DNA of 64,000 nt, taken from positions 62,001-126,000 of the forward strand of contig MSJH02000625.1 in assembly GCA_001931875.2 (NCBI GenBank), read 5' to 3'. The translations under genes and the position numbers were made by a program. Origin of the DNA: Byssochlamys sp. IMV 00236 (taxonomy: Eukaryota > Ascomycota > Eurotiomycetes > Eurotiales > Thermoascaceae). The notes below the pieces were generated by a model. The model saw nothing but the letters and a program-made list of their open reading frames with translations, ran no database searches and had not been told where the DNA came from. This document shows positions 45,777 through 57,241 of the stretch, piece by piece; position 1 is the first letter of the stretch; the number at the start of each line of letters is the position of its first letter.

Positions 45777-47507
45777 CTAAACAACAGGGGCCCGTTTCTC
45801 GATCCGAACCCAAAGATCTTTCCAAAACCCAACACCACCCTTGACAACAAACTCCGCCGACTTCTCCTTATTCAACACTTCCAAACGGAATTTGCGAAAG
45901 AACTAGTTATAGAACCCTGTTAGTGTGTAACCGATCAGATGGCTAGAGTGGGGACGAATCATTACCTGCAGGGGGCCCTTGTACATCTCCATCAGAGCAA
46001 TATCGCGGCCCAGGCAGACCCGCGCCCCATAGCCAAAACCCATGTTATACTTGTTGAATTCCTTGGCCTTGACAGGATCGAGCCACCGCTCCGGGTGAAA
46101 CTCCTCCGCATCTTCTCCGTATATGTTCCGATCACGGTGGACAATCCACGGGTTGCAGGTCACCTCGGTACCAGGAGGCACGAATTTACCGGCTAGAGTC
46201 AGACCACGCTCGCCAACCGTGCGAGGGAAAATGTTAGGAGCAGATGGCCAGAGCCGCATGGCCTCCTTGACCACGGCAATGTAGTACGGGCAATGAGCGA
46301 TCACTTCTTCATACTGTGGAATCTCCGACAAATGGCCGGCCCTTGTGGCGCTGTCAATCTCTGCCAAGAGTTTGTCGTATACATCTGGGTTGTTGAAGAT
46401 CAGAGTCATCATGCCCTGGAAGGCAGTTCCCGTCGTGTCTGCACCTGCCAGGAGAACCAGGAGAATCTCGGCCTTAATGTAGTCCATGTCAAGCGGTTTA
46501 CCATCCTCCATGCGAGCATCCAGGAAACTGCACAATCCGGTTAGCGATTCAGTACTCGTCTCAACAGGACCTGATAGACATACGTCTGTAGCAAATCGGT
46601 TCTCGACATAGTCTTGCCGGATTCCATATCTTCGATTCGCTCTTTGAGAAGTCTGTCGCGAAAGCGCATCAAGGTACCAATGCCCGATTCCTGCTCAGGA
46701 CTCGCAACCAAATATTTGTCTCCAACCCAGGTGGTCTTGATCCATGTAGTAAACGGATGCAGCCGAGCCATGAGCCCGAAGGCAGGAAGACCGTCATGGA
46801 AACCTTGTATGAGACCACCGACGTCCTCTCCTTTTTCAGTGAAACCAAATGGTGCACCAAAACCCACCTCAGAGATAATATCGTAGGCCATATAGACCGC
46901 CCAAGGCGCAAAGTCGAACTTCTGGCCGGTGTTTGCGAATTTCTCCTCCATCTTGGAGATCCAATGACTGATGCGGAGATCAAACAGTGGCTCCATTTTC
47001 TTGACATTGGTGAAGCTATAAGGGCCAGCAGCGATCTTCCTGTAAAACGCATGCTTCTTGTGATCCCGCATGTTGAATAACGATTCGGTCTTTCCAAAAC
47101 TGCCGGTGATATAATGGGCCGTCTTGTCGGCATACCGGTCATAGATCTCAGGGAGTTTCGTGGCATCGCTCACGATGAGTAACGTCGGGGTGATTCGAAC
47201 GACAGGCCCTGGACATTATCAGATACGGCTAATGGACTGTGTGAGAGTTTCTTCATGCGCATTGATACATACCATATTTTTTGTGCAGGCCGTAAACCAC
47301 GCGATACTCATCTCCTCTCAGGTTGTAGTATGCAATCCACAGGCGCGTCACTGACGCCCAAAATGGACCAGGAAACTTGGAAAGGGGATGAAATAGCCGA
47401 TAATAAATAATTTGCCATAAGAATCGAAGAACATAGTAGCCCAGCACCAGGAGGACAATCTTGCCCGGTGTGATGAGAGAAAGTGCGCTGGAACCCTCCA
47501 TCGCCAT
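45777..47507 (-). CDS. cytochrome P450, pisatin-demethylase-like
   Basis: Haem monooxygenase of the ER membrane. Exons 47507-47273, 47208-46584, 46527-45966, 45902-45777 give 515 residues. An N-terminal membrane helix (IVLLVLGYYVLRFLW) is followed by a basic/Pro hinge HPLSKFPGP. I-helix AGADTTGTA (oxygen activation), ExxR as KEAMRLWPSAPNIFPR, FHPERW, and the haem loop FGYGARVCLGRD with Cys as axial ligand. The SAPNIFPR and EVTCNPWIVHRDRNIYGEDA blocks match the pisatin demethylase (CYP57) type of fungal P450s, which often detoxify plant phenolics or tailor metabolites. Start set at 47507, since the in-frame upstream codon is TTG. No reductase is nearby; the substrate is unknown. Confidence 0.92.
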
Positions 47508-48042
47508 GATCAAGTGCTGCAGTATCAGCGGTTACAGCATATGCTGTCTTTTCAGTTTTACGTGCCCTCCGAATCACTGCGGAGGCTAAATCACAGCCAG
47601 TACTCGCGAGGCTCCTGACTGCCGCTGTGTTCAGTTAGCACGAATGGTAGGCACACCACACGATAAACAGAGGAAACATTAATAATGGCGTCCTCTCAAA
47701 TGGCTTGGCAGGACAGGCCAAATGGACGGCAGTCGTCTGGGGCATAGTTAGTGTATTATTATTATTATTATGATTACCATACAGAGTAGCCATACTGCCG
47801 CTACAACCCTCAGAAGGTCCAGACGCAGCCAAGTAGTAATGTCGTGATAGCAGCGACTAGTAGTAGCCGATCCCCGTAGTCTTCCGGGACGGTGAATTAC
47901 TTACGCGGAGTTTAGCGTGTCTATTATTATTATTCGTATCGGCACATTACTATCGTCGTGCGTGTTTCTATAAAAACGCCTTCATCGCCGCTTCAACTTT
48001 TAACTGCTTTCACCCTTCTGAGTCGTATAGTCTAGACAGAAG
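47508..48042. other. intergenic with (TTA)n tracts
   Basis: 535 bp, P450 promoter side. Two TTA/ATT microsatellite runs near 47,753-47,770 and 47,921-47,934. No coding frame supported. Confidence 0.55.
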
Positions 48043-48407
48043 TTAATCAAGAGGCTTCCTGGCTAGCTCTCGAAGCCCCGACCGGGAAATTGAAGAAGCG
48101 ATCTCGTGGATATCTTGAGACACAAATTCTTCGACTTCGTCGCCCATCCGCCCCCAAAGATAGAACTTATTGCCAGACAGGAAAATTGTGTGCCACCCGT
48201 TATTATCCTCCATAACTGGCTGTCCTGGCTGGAGACCATAGGCTCGAGCAATCATTTGACCTTCGGAGTAGGCGCCTATCCACTCTTCCAGATAATAAGG
48301 ACTTGATGGGTTCGAGGTCCAGCCAGGGGGAACGGTAAACTGGCAATCCTTAGGCGACCGACCAAAACAAGAGGGATTTAGTCTATACTTACTGGTGGCA
48401 GAGGCAT
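48043..48407 (-). CDS. small 103-residue protein, function unknown
   Basis: A hidden two-exon gene: exon 1 is 15 nt (48407-48393, MPLPP) and exon 2 is 48339-48043, joined by a 53-bp intron with good GTAAGT and CAG sites; 312 nt in frame. The protein has no signal peptide or membrane helix and is mixed in composition: FTVPPGWTSNPSSPYYLEEW at the start, a Gly/Asn turn NNGWHTIFLSGNKFYLWGRMG in the middle, and an amphipathic end EVEEFVSQDIHEIASSI. The WHTIFLSGNKFYLW stretch has beta-strand alternation. Family not recognised. It could be a small fungal-restricted cytosolic protein; a residual 3' part of a longer gene is the alternative. Confidence 0.6.
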
Positions 48408-49812
48408 TATTGAAACAGTGGACAGAGTTTTAGGAGCTTGCTTGTCAGGATTGTCAGTTGGTGAAGGGAATCACCGGGATTAACTTAAGGGCAGTTAGTT
48501 AGGTTAGTCAATGACTCAATCCAAACGACCACGTGACAAACAAAACTGATTTTATTAATTTACTACTACTCCGTACACAACTGTCTTTCGTCCGAGGATC
48601 CGGAGAAGTTCCGAGCGTGTCTATACCAAAAGGAAACAAGCAAGGATTTGCAACCGTTGGCTCGTGTTCGGTGCTTGTATCTAGTCTATCGCGGGAAAGA
48701 CCTGAAGCCGATCTGCGCTTCTAGTGTCGCGGACCACCGGCTGCGGCGCAGCATTCTGCATAAGTATGTACAAGAAGCGAGACAAGACGCCGCAGAGGAG
48801 CGCCGTCACTGTGCTCTTTCTGGCTGACGAACAAGTTGCAGATAGGGCGCCACACAGACCACGGAGTAATGCTCGAATAATTATGTATCAGAACCCTAAA
48901 GACCCTGGAAGCTGAAGATTACCTGCTGATGATTGCGAGAAGTTAGAACCCTCTTGACTTCCCTGCGCTTTAGCTCTGTCCAAGTGTTACAGGTTGCTTT
49001 GGTAGCTCTACCTAGGCTAACTGTCAGCGGCCCAGCCCGATGGAACTTTATTCAGGGACCAATTCATTATTATCATTTGCGCCGTCAAACTATCAAGATT
49101 CACGGATCCCCACCGACGACGGGGGTGCCATGAAGCGCTCTTTGCACCTGGTCCCGATCCCGATCGATGCAGTCAATTGATTAGCGGAGCATAGTGGAAA
49201 CTGGTGGGGTTTATATCGTGCTAGTTCTAGTTCAACGACTGCGGTCCGCGGAAGCAGGGGCGTCACAGCCCGACCATGTTGTCTGTCCCGTGCAAGACGC
49301 CAGGAACAATTCTGTCTTCTAATTATCCATGCAAATACGAGACTTCCTATGGAACCCTTGTCGCGTGCCAGTGTCCCAGTATCCCCCGGCTTGGTACCGT
49401 CTTCGGCCCGCGGCATACTCGATAATAGGTAGGATCGTCGTCTTCATAGACCAGACGGAGAGACCCGGATTGACCTGAAGGATGGCTTGCCTCTGCGGTA
49501 AGTCAGAAGGCAGAGATATCAAAGGGTCTAGGGGAAGAAAAAAAGAAAAATGGCCAGAAACCTTATATGTATACGGCTTTTTAAGATGTAACAGACTTGG
49601 CATAATACATATAGTCATGAATCAGGGGACTAACCTTAAGTTCTCTTCACATGAGGCGATTATATACTAGGGGTGATGTGCTAGTTATATGCCGTTGAAT
49701 CTCCTGAGTCGGTTAGGATTTCGGTGGTTTGCAGCTGTCTCTTTTGTTCCTGCTTTTCCAAAGATTCTTCCTTTCCCAAGTTCATATTTGCAGGGGACTG
49801 GGTCCCAGCAAC
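48408..49812. other. 1.4-kb gene-free stretch
   Basis: Divergent spacer between the small gene and the receptor gene. Short frames on both strands have no similarity to known domains and no splice partners. Promoters of both neighbours must lie at its ends. Confidence 0.5.
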
Positions 49813-51223
49813 ATGGCGACGTCCAGTACATCAAGTGGTTCTCCCGTGGGGCATACGGTAAATACAGTGGCCATTGTCTTCGGAGTGATCACCATCTGTG
49901 TCATAACTATCCGGTTGTACGGCCGTATAGCACTTGTTCGAGCAGTTGGAGCGGATGATGGTTCGTTATACCCAACCTTCATGAAACTTTTAGGGAATAA
50001 TACTGACATCAAGTACAGTTTTGATAGTGATTGCGAGTGTATGATTCCCTACGCTGGACTGTCGCAAACCTTGCCTAACATGTTATTAGTTCTTGTCATG
50101 GGGCTTTATAATTGCAACTGTTCTTGGTAAGATAGATCCGATCTTTAGTCCAGGGACGTCGCGGCTTACACAGACTAGCTGTCCATTACGGTCTGGGGAA
50201 CCATATTGATGTCGTTTTGGAGATGGGAACAATCACAAAGTACGCAAAGGTGTGTTTCTTTTATCTATTTGTACGGCCTCGCGTCTAACATCTTGACTTT
50301 AGGTCGTCTGGGTTTCTTCGATCTTCTACAATGCCACCTTGGGTTTCATTAAGACGTCTGTCCTATCGCTGTATTCCCGACTGGGAGACTCAACCCTTAC
50401 GACGATGTCATACATTATGATTGCGGTTGTCGGTTCTCAAGCTACAGCGAATGTCCTCGTGTGCATCTTCCAGTGCAACCCGATTCCAGCAGCATGGGAT
50501 ACCGCAATCACCAAGAAAACGTGTGTCAACATCAACGCCTTCTACCTCGCCAATGCGGCTACAAACATCACAACCGATCTGCTTACCTATTGCTTACCCT
50601 GGAATACTGTTCGAAAGCTGCAGATGCCTCGGAAGCAGAAGATTGCCGTGGGAGTCATGCTCTGTCTTGGTCTTTTGGCGTGTGTCTCCTCGATAATTCG
50701 AATCACCTATATTCCGCGCATGCTCTCCTCTCCTGACTCGACCTACGTGATCTCAAATGCCATGTACTGGTCGGTAATTGAAACTAATATCGGCATCCTT
50801 GCGGCCTCGATACCTTCAATGAAGGTGGTGGTAGTGACATTCCTTCCCAAGTTGCTTTTGGACTCCTCGTATCGATATGGGAAGCGGAACGACAGTCATA
50901 GTGGCTTCTTCCACCGGAGTAGCAATAGCAAAGGAGGCTTCAACAAACTCTCTGCCGCACGGACTGAACCGAACCCAGGCATTAGTCGGGATGATACCAA
51001 GGGTTATGAACTTACGACGAACATCACTGCGTTGGATAATTCTACAGACAACGTGGAGACCTCCAACGGCTCTGGTAGCCGAAATTCAGAGCATGGCAGC
51101 CAAGATCGCATTGTTGAACCTGAATCCCACCAACAGCCCACCAACCCTTGGGACGGTGGTATCGTGCGAACAACAGAGCTAACTACTAAGGTTGAAAATT
51201 TATCGGGGGCTCCGAAGATGTGA
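49813..51223 (+). CDS. Pth11-type seven-helix integral membrane protein
   Basis: Fungal rhodopsin-domain (Pth11-class without CFEM) seven-helix protein of the plasma membrane, often a surface or nutrient receptor. Five exons (49813-49960, 50019-50038, 50090-50126, 50179-50249, 50303-51223) give 398 residues. The second exon is a 20-nt microexon encoding VLIVIAS. Family marks: IRLYGRIALVRAVGADD at the end of helix 1, SWGFIIATVL, AVHYGLGNHID, KTSVLSLYSRL, QCNPIPAAWD with the conserved Cys, DLLTYCLPWNTVRKLQMPRKQK, and the SVIETNIGILAASIPSMK block. The C-terminal ~115 residues are polar and disordered (Asn/Ser/Thr). There is no N-terminal CFEM cysteine cluster. Intact. Confidence 0.87.
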
Positions 51224-52572
51224 ACAAGACAACGACCATACTTGGTGTGCTTAGGGGTAAGTAGACCTCCAAAACAGATCTTGTGAATCAAGATACTGCC
51301 CTTTCATTTGAAATAATGTACAGTATAGCGAATCAATAAATGTCCCCTTGGAGCGTGAACGAAATACTTCCCATAATACGCTGAAGTCTTCTACAACTAC
51401 AGAATAAAAAATAATGAGATGACAATAGCAATTGATATTTACATAACATGCATCCCATGCCAATTTACTAATATATGGAGAGATTTGGACTGTCACAGAA
51501 AATAAACCCATCAAGGAGGACCGATAATAAGAGGCGGCCAGCACGTTCACCGTTAGAAATGAGTGTACCCAGTGCGAAACCCAATCAAACTTCCATCAGG
51601 CGCGAGCTGTTAAATGACAGAAAAGCCTCTTCCCGTCCTTGATATAGATCTCGTTTGCCCCGTTGCTTAGACAATTCCATCTATGAATTTTTTTGCGCGT
51701 GGCCATTCTCTGCTGCCGCTACCGAGTAGAAGCAGGAGGCCTCGCTCTTTGGGCATAAAGACTGGAAACTAGCTGAAGAGACGCCACTTCTAGCTCCGTC
51801 CAACAATGGTGCGAACTCTTCAAACCTAGTTCACTTCCCGAGACTCTTCCGTAGCTCCAGAGTCATTTTGGGGGAATTGTGCGGGTACCATCAATCCGTG
51901 GGACAGGATACCTGCCCCTGAGCAGAATCTGCCACGCAAATATTTGTAGCTAATGAGAACTATTGAATCAGCTGAGTTGTATAGGTTGCCGTCATGATAG
52001 ATGCCCTTCTAACGCTGGAACCTTCCCGGTATCGCATGTAGTGGTTTCTTCCCTGTGGAGCTCAAACCTGCTTGGCGGGTGACCAAGGTGACTGATTCTC
52101 CAGAAAAGCCGATTTAACCAACGTGATTATTCCCTCGTTAACCGTAAGGCATAGCTCGGCGTTTCAGATATATCTCTGTCAAAGGTTACACTGCCAAGGA
52201 GCGTAGGCCCTATTCAGATCCTCAAGACACAACGTGGTTACAGCAGTACCCTTCCGGGTGAAGTCGTCGAATCGAGACTCTAACTGGACTGAATCAAGCT
52301 TTTTTGTCTTCATTTCCTGGCGATCATCAATAGTCAACTTTCCTGACTCGGCCACTAGCAAGCATGTGTGCCCTGTGCGGAACCGCTATGGAATTGGGAG
52401 CACTTGCCCTCTTCTGATATAGCCTCACGTACGTACACTCCATTCCATCAAACAGCGCACAACAATGTCGAGGGCTCCCTCCGAAGAACGCCGCAGCAAA
52501 AGAAGGAAATTACAATGGACAGACGATCATGATATATCGCTCCCGATACTCCTGCTATCAGTGATCCCTCCG
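51224..52572. other. 1.35-kb convergent spacer
   Basis: No gene found. The sequence just below 52,573 may once have continued the Zn2Cys6 gene, but no middle homology region was found in any frame. Confidence 0.5.
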
Positions 52573-53541
52573 TTATCCGGTCTGACGTTGTGCTAACGGG
52601 CTCGGAAAACCGATAGCCCCAAGCCAGGGCAACACACTTTCGGCTGGGCAGTGGCGAGTTTGCTGGCCGCCATCGTTCATTGTGAAGTGATCGATGAGAG
52701 GGAACCCGGTAATAGGAAGCCCAGTCATCCATTGCTTCGACAGAGGTGCGTCATATCCACAAACACCGCTCAGGCTGAAATTTTGCTTTGAATTTCCCCA
52801 TGCTAGCATGCCGCCTGACTTGGATTTTTCGTATGCCTGGCCTAGGCTGATGGGGCTCATAGGACAGGATATCGAACTCTCAGATGTGAGAATATCATTG
52901 CTGGCACTTCTCACCATATATGGTGACGCTGCACTCATTCCCGGACCCCGTCTATCCGAGGGCGTCGAGGTAGGTCTCGGCTCCACTAGGGAATCGATTT
53001 CGAGATCACAGAACTATAGAACCCAACATGTGTTGGGGTATCAGCCACAAGAAAGACCAGGATATTGCAGTCATGCTGAACTAACCTTTGCGAGAACGGT
53101 TTCTATACGCAGACGACTTGCATAGTCTGCACTTAAGCTGAGATCATGGAGGAGCTTTTCATATACTTTTACTTTCTCGCAGAGGACCTCGAATTGTCTT
53201 TTGGCCAGGTTAGTCAATCTTCTTGAATCGTTGGTCATGTTCACGAACCTTTTTTGCTTCTCTCTCTTGCCGCTTTCATAGCGGCAATCCAGTCTCAAGT
53301 CTCGGCAATGTCCACAGATCGGAGTAGCCTCGTCGCATTTGGCTTTGCGGGAACGACAGGGCTGACAGGCTTTTGCGGCACGTCTGCGTACCACCCTTCG
53401 AGGTCCAGAGGATTCCAGCGATGTCCTCTGAAGCCTTGGTATCGCTACCTTTTGGGACGATTGTTGCATTACTGCTGGAGATAGGCGGTCAATATCATCG
53501 CAGGGAGGTGCGGTCAGATTCGCGCAAAGGATAAGCTCCAT
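52573..53541 (-). CDS. short Zn2Cys6 transcription factor
   Basis: Fungal binuclear-zinc DNA-binding protein. Exons 53541-53086 and 53013-52573 give 298 residues. The cluster ACQPCRSRKAKCDEATPICGHC then LDC (six Cys, spacing C2C6C6C2C6C) lies near residues 59-85, followed by basic linker RYESGKREKQKR and a leucine-type helix (LAKRQFEVLCEKVKVYEKLL) which likely dimerises. The second exon is Ser/Pro-rich and ends in LGAIGFPSPLAQRQTG. The fungal_trans middle homology region of full-length members (600-800 residues) is missing. It may be a natural small regulator, a dominant competitor, or a gene cut short. Start taken at the first ATG before the cluster. Confidence 0.75.
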
Positions 53542-54785
53542 GAATTATATAACAATTGCTCGATGAGATCATGCAGACCCAGTCTCCACAATTTCATATC
53601 ATTACTGTTTAACACACAGAAGAACCCCTGCATCGGGCCTGACAAGCAAGCAAATGGAAATTACCGTCGGCAAGGACCTGTGAAAGTGTCTTTGCACTTT
53701 AACTATTTTCCTTCACAACGTCACACCCCAACGTAGTAAGTCAGATCAGAACTTGATACAACTTCGATATCTATGAACGGTTGCCGCAGTGAAAGGCTCT
53801 AACAAGGTGTTTTCTCAAATGGGACTGGGGCATTCTCTGACGTACCATTATTCATATGCCACCGATATAAATTATTTAATGTTTGCGCATTTCGACTCCG
53901 CCCGTGCCGCGGATCAAAAACAGAAGTCATTATTGAACCGTGGCAGCAAGTTGTTCTCTGGAAGCAGCAGGGGCCAATAACCGAGAAAACCGGCTTTACT
54001 CCATGTTGGCGCATTGTCCTAGCAGAGCATGAATGCAGCACGGCTACAATATGTGCGTCGTCTCTGTGGTATCGGATAGTATCGAATAAACATGCGCTCC
54101 AATCATATAAAGCGAAGAACAAAATGAGCCAATCATATCGAGCGCACCGGATGCGTCTGTGTTGACAGTTCAACACCATGAATCCCGATACTAAATGTAG
54201 CCAGAAAATGAGAAAGAAAGGCCTACTCGCGACTCGCGGGCGTGTATGACGATTTTCTAAGCAGGGTGAGGACCGTTTCTTTCCTAGATAGAGTATATGG
54301 TTCTAAGAAAATACACGAATAGCCGACGACATAGATACCCAGTTGTGTAGTAAGTCTCCCTCCAAGATCTCCATGCTTTCTCCGATTTCCAGATCCGCTG
54401 TGGGGCAATGAATGAAGATCAGACAGGCATATGGGCTCGTAAAAAGCTCAAGAGAGGTGCTGGTCTTTATAAGCGCCATAGAACGAACAATCCAACCTCG
54501 CCAGAATAGCGGACCTTATTGGTAGATGAGGAAGCCATTCTCCAGTCCACATTCCAACGTATTAGGCACGATGTTTTGCTGATCGGCAATAGAGCCTGTT
54601 GGTCGATGCTTGCATGATGAGCTCAATCAGCATGTATGGGTAGTTTGGTAGTCTGCTTTACGGATTCATTCTCCGAACAAGTGTGGGATAGACGCGAGAT
54701 AGACACCCTCCAGGATGACCAGCCCTTGCCGTGCAAGTAGGCCAGAAGATGTTTCCTACCTGCTCATCTCACCAAACCTGCAAGC
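53542..54785. other. 1.24-kb gene-free stretch
   Basis: Contains the Zn2Cys6 promoter at the left end. No supported coding frame; a 126-codon minus-strand frame at 53799-54179 has no recognised domain. Confidence 0.5.
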
Positions 54786-56300
54786 CTAATAACCACATAC
54801 GTAATGAGTCCATTCCTGGGAGTTCTCCAGCTTTTCCATTTGATAACGCGGGAGATTCAACTTCAATTCCAACCCTCCTGCATAACGGGCGGAATAATGA
54901 CGTGTTCTTGGCGTTCGCTTCCTTTGCCCGAAAGACGGCAGGATTAAAAGATACGATGGAGTTATAGGAGCGTCCATCAAGTACCGAACAGCACGGAATG
55001 TTCCGATCCCAAGATCCAGTTCATCCGCGCTGGAATAAAGGTGCTCCCAGGAGTTGAAAATAAAGTCGTTTCCAGGAAGATTGAGGGGGATGTTTTTACC
55101 CAATTTGAGATTCTCAGCGACATGCTGGATAACCTGTCTCAAGTTTGGATCAGTGGTATCATTCCGCAGGGTATTTTGGACCTCTGCGATGACGCTGTGG
55201 ATCGCCGAGGGCTGTGCAGATGACAGTATCGAAACAGGAAGCCGAGCAACTATAAGCGCTGTCGCATTTCCGAAGTATTCAACTGGTAGTTGAGGGTTCA
55301 AGCGGCGTCGGGAATCAACGCCGAACATGCTTGCACTAATGTTGCTCCTCGTCTTTGTGAGACTATGGGCATTTGACTCGCTGCGCACACGGGAAAGACA
55401 TCGCCAAGCGAAAGCAACAATGGCCTCGAACGCCGTCGGCTGTGAGGTCGTATACTCCCCTATCAGCTTTCGCAGTTCCTCGATCTTCTCGTTGCTCATC
55501 CAGAATATCTTGGTTTCAACATTGTCAGTCCCTATAAGTGAATTTCCCGCCGTTGCATTCGCCGATTCCGCATAGTGAGCTTCCCATTTCTTTACAGAAG
55601 CCATGGCTGTTCCCGCCTTGGCCATGTCTATGTCCCAGGTTAATCGACCTCTATCATGAATAGCGAGTGCCAGTGACTTGTCAAGATCTTGCTCGTGTAT
55701 TTGGATTCCCGAAGCTGCTCGTGCTCTCGAGAACCAGCGACGAATGAAACCAGCAAACCCATAGCCATCGGTGATTCGATGGCTTACTTGTGCAGTGAGA
55801 ACGATACCCCCTCGAATTGATGTCAGTTGGACGACGAAGCTTTCCGGCGCATTGGGGGCCTTTCCCATCTCACTGAGATTGAGGCCCGTTGCGAAATAGT
55901 CGATCCACCATGCATGGTCAGGGAATCTCTTCTCCGGTTGCAAGTCCTCGAATGAGATATCTTGTCTCGAAACGACAGTAAAACGTATTGCTGACGATTT
56001 ATCAACGAGAACATAAGGATGTGCGTTTTCTGGCTCGACTACTCGGCCGAGCAGCTGGGGAAATGCAAAGACGTCTTCGCTAAGTGGCCTAAGAAATGTT
56101 TTGAGACTGTCTTCGAGGCGGGAAGCTAAGTTATCTATCGCTTCTGCTGAATTGAAGCCCTCGTCCGACTGGTCGAGCGAGTAAACAAAAACTTTCCGAA
56201 TATATCGAAGCGGGATTTGCACATCGGCCGGAGACAGCGGGCAAGTGGCCTCGAAAGGAGCATCGGGACGAACAAGATGTTTCTTTACCTCCATTGTCAT
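54786..56300 (-). CDS. BAHD-type acyltransferase (trichothecene-acetyltransferase-like)
   Basis: CoA-dependent O/N-acyltransferase of the PF02458 superfamily, single exon, 504 residues, family length. N-terminal half: LSPADVQIPLRYIRKVFVYS, EDSLKTFLRPLSEDVFAFPQLLGRV; catalytic motif HRITDG (HxxxDG) in VSHRITDGYGFAGF with base His. C-terminal half: GVDSRRRLNPQLPVEYFGNA, and the structural motif usually DFGWG is here DLGIG in ELDLGIGTFRAVR. That is a mild drift seen in fungal members. The fungal group includes Tri101-like and sterol or alkaloid acetylases. Lying between a P450 and a transporter remnant, it could tailor or detoxify a small molecule (inference). Start at 56300, MTMEVKK; the ATG two codons on is equally possible. 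Confidence 0.88.
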   Translation of the reverse strand: MTMEVKKHLVRPDAPFEATCPLSPADVQIPLRYIRKVFVYSLDQSDEGFNSAEAIDNLASRLEDSLKTFLRPLSEDVFAFPQLLGRVVEPENAHPYVLVDKSSAIRFTVVSRQDISFEDLQPEKRFPDHAWWIDYFATGLNLSEMGKAPNAPESFVVQLTSIRGGIVLTAQVSHRITDGYGFAGFIRRWFSRARAASGIQIHEQDLDKSLALAIHDRGRLTWDIDMAKAGTAMASVKKWEAHYAESANATAGNSLIGTDNVETKIFWMSNEKIEELRKLIGEYTTSQPTAFEAIVAFAWRCLSRVRSESNAHSLTKTRSNISASMFGVDSRRRLNPQLPVEYFGNATALIVARLPVSILSSAQPSAIHSVIAEVQNTLRNDTTDPNLRQVIQHVAENLKLGKNIPLNLPGNDFIFNSWEHLYSSADELDLGIGTFRAVRYLMDAPITPSYLLILPSFGQRKRTPRTRHYSARYAGGLELKLNLPRYQMEKLENSQEWTHYVCGY

Positions 56301-57241
56301 GTGAGTACTTGAATTTGTGAAGTAAATATCCAGACAAAGGAGACAGGAAAACAGGGAGCACGAACCGTTTTTTTAATCGCCCGATATACATCATTTTCAG
56401 ACAATTTCTGGGGCCTTATCGATATCTTTCCCCTGAAACATGACGGTCAGAAATTCCCGCGTGAGCAGCGTTAGTCCGGGCCCACACGCTAGGTGAGACT
56501 GGCATTGAAGATCCATATGAACTGTTGGCCAGGAGGAAGTTCTTCCGCATCATCCATCATGGTCCAAGCGTGTTCATCTGCCAGATCGACAGGAACGTGC
56601 TCTGGGAACTTTACCTGTGCACATGGCGGTATCCTGAGGCTCTGAGCCCTATTTGGCTCTTAGCTCCTCTATACTGTAGGTATTCTTCAAGAAACGTCTG
56701 TGTATAATTGAGTGTTTTGTGTGTATGCCCGAAGAGAATGCGTATTAAGAGCCGTAAGTTTAGACACTGTTAGGTCATCCATGTTTGATATTACGACATC
56801 CACCTCAAAAAATGGGACTGCATTCTTGCCAAAAGTTGGTCATTATTGCCCCCTATGTTGTTAAACAGGTTGATAAGAGTTGCGTTTATCTGTCGACCCA
56901 CTGACGATCGCCAATAGAGCCGGAGTTTGGTCGGCGCAGCATGCGTAGTATTTATCACCCCTTTGAAATATTTCCAATCGGCATCATCATAAACTGACAG
57001 GAGATTACATTATTACAGTGCTATGAAAAATAGAAAAAAAGAATACATATTGGCTAGAGCGTTAAGCTACTAGGTGAAAAGCTTTGCTAAGTATAGACTT
57101 CATTCGAGGCGCGATCTACGTGTAGTTGATGGACTTCGATATTTGTTTTTCCTGCTCTTTTGGCCCCCACGCTGCCGCCGATTAACACATCCACCCTTTC
57201 GTTAGCAGTGGCGACAACCAGCCATTAGGTTGTCCAAGGAA
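56301..57241. other. intergenic, no gene seen
   Basis: 941 bp, AT-rich in its right half. Holds the acyltransferase promoter. No coding frame supported. Confidence 0.5.

Noticed and set aside
53799..54179. 126-codon minus-strand frame
   Set aside because: Cys/His/Arg-rich without zinc-finger spacing, no homology recognised and no exon partner.
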